Shown: positions 14,518-15,214 of the stretch, piece by piece | How positions within the stretch are numbered: the stretch's first letter is position 1 | Layout of the letters: every line of letters begins with the position of its first letter | DNA from: Bacilli bacterium | Lineage (GTDB): Bacteria > Bacillota_I > Bacilli_A > RF39 > UBA660 | Direction of reading: 5' to 3' | Assembly: GCA_028708945.1 (NCBI GenBank) | Contig: JAQVXV010000015.1 | Location: forward strand, 1 to 15,214 | DNA length: 15,214 nucleotides | Translations under genes and position numbers: made by a program | Notes under the pieces: generated by a model | What the model saw: the letters and a program-made list of their open reading frames with translations, nothing else | Databases searched by the model: none | What the model was told of the DNA's origin: nothing

Positions 14518-14531
14518 TATTATGATATAAT
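14503..14531 (+). promoter_or_regulatory. Sigma-A promoter overlapping the 3' end of the RNHCP gene
   Basis: TTGAAA (14503-14508), a 17-bp spacer, and TATAAT (14526-14531) with extended TGA (14523-14525). The predicted start near 14538 leaves about 100 nt before the HD-domain gene, much longer than other leaders in the window. Confidence 0.7.
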
Positions 14532-14537
14532 CAAAAA

Positions 14538-14639
14538 GCGTTGGAATTAAAAAAAGATTTCAAAACATTATTCAAAGATAGTTGAATAAAATTATATAAA
14601 TAGAAAAGAGTACTATAATATATAGTATGGGGTGTAAAT
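14538..14639 (+). other. Structured leader of the HD-domain gene, or short untranslated RNA
   Basis: This region has no open frame. It has two inverted repeats: TTATTCAA (14568-14575) with TTGAATAA (14582-14589), loop AGATAG; and TACTATA (14611-14617) with TATAGTA (14621-14627), 3-nt loop, just before the SD GGGGTG (14629-14634). A second TATAAT (14614-14619) lies inside the latter and could be a downstream -10, but has no good -35. It matches no riboswitch class I know. Confidence 0.35.
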
Positions 14640-15158
14640 GTGACAAGGCATGAAAATGATGAAAGTTATTTAATCATCGTAAAAGATATTATGAATAATA
14701 AAAATTTTTTGAAATTGCAAGAATTAAAGCACCATTCAACAACTAGATATAATCACTCTCTTAAGGTTTCTTACTACTCATATAGAATTGCAAAATTTTT
14801 GAAATTAAAACATGATGATGTAGCAAGAGCCGGTTTATTACATGATTTCTATCTAGAGAGTATTTATGATTGTCCTACAGTAAAAGAAAAAATAAAATTA
14901 TTTACAGTTCAACATCCTTTAGATGCTGTTGAACAATCGAAACTTAATTTCAGTATAAATAAAAGTGAAGAAGACATTATCAAAGGACATATGTTTCCGC
15001 TTGATTATAAATATCCTAAAAGTCCTGAAGGATGGGTTGTTAACTTAGTAGATAAATGTGTAAGTGTTAAAGAATTTTCACAAAAATTTGGAGCTGAATT
15101 CTCATATTCACTTAATGTAATTGTTTTATTTTTATTAAATAACATAACTAGACTATAG
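14640..15158 (+). CDS. HD-domain phosphohydrolase (unknown substrate)
   Basis: This is a 172-aa metal-dependent HD-superfamily protein. The metal ligands fit the H...HD...D pattern: His39 in RYNHSLKVS, His68-Asp69 in AGLLHDF, a middle His in GHMFP (117), and Asp138 in VNLVDKC. HD proteins of this size are usually nucleotide or nucleic-acid phosphohydrolases; nothing here identifies the substrate. The C-terminus (about 157-167) is hydrophobic but short for a membrane helix. The GTG start at 14640 has GGGGTG (14629-14634) 5 nt upstream. It lies between tRNA-Leu plus RNHCP and tRNA-Arg. Confidence 0.85.
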   Translation: MTRHENDESYLIIVKDIMNNKNFLKLQELKHHSTTRYNHSLKVSYYSYRIAKFLKLKHDDVARAGLLHDFYLESIYDCPTVKEKIKLFTVQHPLDAVEQSKLNFSINKSEEDIIKGHMFPLDYKYPKSPEGWVVNLVDKCVSVKEFSQKFGAEFSYSLNVIVLFLLNNITRL

Positions 15159-15172
15159 AAATATAGTTTTTT
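15152..15172 (+). terminator. Terminator of the HD-domain gene
   Basis: A 6-bp stem, ACTATA (15152-15157) with TATAGT (15162-15167), is closed by a GAAA tetraloop and followed by TTTTTT. The stop codon TAG (15156-15158) is within the hairpin. It ends 2 nt before the tRNA-Arg 5' end, so leaky read-through may supply the tRNA. Confidence 0.65.
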
Positions 15173-15174
15173 AT

Positions 15175-15214
15175 GTCCGCGTAGCTCAGTAGGATAGAGC
15201 GAGTGCCTCCTAAG
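15175..15214 (+). tRNA. tRNA-Arg (anticodon CCT), truncated by the window end
   Basis: The 5' half of a tRNA: acceptor strand GTCCGCG (15175-15181), TA at 8-9, D stem GCTC/GAGC with AGTAGGATA loop, anticodon stem AGTGC and loop CTCCTAA with anticodon CCT (15209-15211), reading AGG. The rest lies beyond the window. Confidence 0.85.

Noticed and set aside
1..15214. CRISPR arrays, insertion sequences, phage genes
   Set aside because: No regularly spaced direct repeats, transposase, integrase or phage structural genes were seen; composition is uniform.

Overview
The window is very AT-rich, densely packed chromosomal DNA of a low-GC Firmicute (class Bacilli sensu lato). Gene content supports this: yqeG-yqeH, miaB next to cotE, rpsP-khpA, uppS-cdsA-rseP, and glmS behind a glmS ribozyme are all Bacillus-type units. 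Strong SD sequences resemble AAAGGAGGTGAT, and promoters are textbook sigma-A with 17-bp spacers. The stop-codon count is 12 TAA, 5 TAG and 1 TGA, and tryptophan is encoded by TGG, so the standard bacterial code applies. A reduced-genome, possibly spore-forming gut or Mollicutes-related Bacilli lineage would fit, but this is a guess from gene content only.

Layout. 1-52: tail of an upstream gene with its terminator. 151-1600: yqeG (HAD phosphatase) and yqeH (circularly permuted ribosome-assembly GTPase), one transcript. 1653-3434: a stand-alone HerA-like hexameric ATPase with its own extended -10 promoter and terminator. 3498-5497 on the minus strand: glmS with a self-cleaving glmS ribozyme in its leader. 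5556-6196: divergently transcribed 192-aa protein of unknown family. 6198-7671: miaB (tRNA ms2i6A methylthiotransferase). 7693-8290: cotE (spore coat morphogenetic protein) behind a sigma-E/sigma-K-like -10 element. 8275-8872: rpsP-khpA. 8894-14082: a six-gene operon uppS-cdsA-rseP-unknown(111 aa)-ABC ATPase-ABC permease, covering lipid carrier synthesis, phospholipid precursor, intramembrane proteolysis and an exporter. 14085-15172: tRNA-Leu(GAG), an RNHCP-domain zinc protein and an HD-domain phosphohydrolase. 15175 to the end: 5' part of tRNA-Arg(CCT).

How it fits together. Most genes are housekeeping, in translation (yqeH, miaB, rpsP, khpA, tRNAs) and envelope biogenesis (glmS feeds UDP-GlcNAc, uppS makes the lipid carrier, cdsA makes CDP-diacylglycerol, rseP cleaves membrane proteins). 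Several Bacillus gene strings are preserved with members missing: no ricA between miaB and cotE, no dxr between cdsA and rseP, no rimM-trmD after khpA, no aroE-yhbY-nadD after yqeH. This looks like genome streamlining.

The most unusual feature is regulatory compaction. Nearly every intrinsic terminator is folded over the stop codon of the gene it ends. Several promoters lie in or directly against the preceding terminator, and predicted 5' leaders are only about 10-20 nt. No CRISPR, insertion sequence, phage or obvious defence island is present. The least explained proteins are the 192-aa and 111-aa orphans and the HerA-like ATPase. There is no gene-free stretch longer than 300 bases; the largest, 5307-5607, holds the glmS ribozyme and two divergent promoters.
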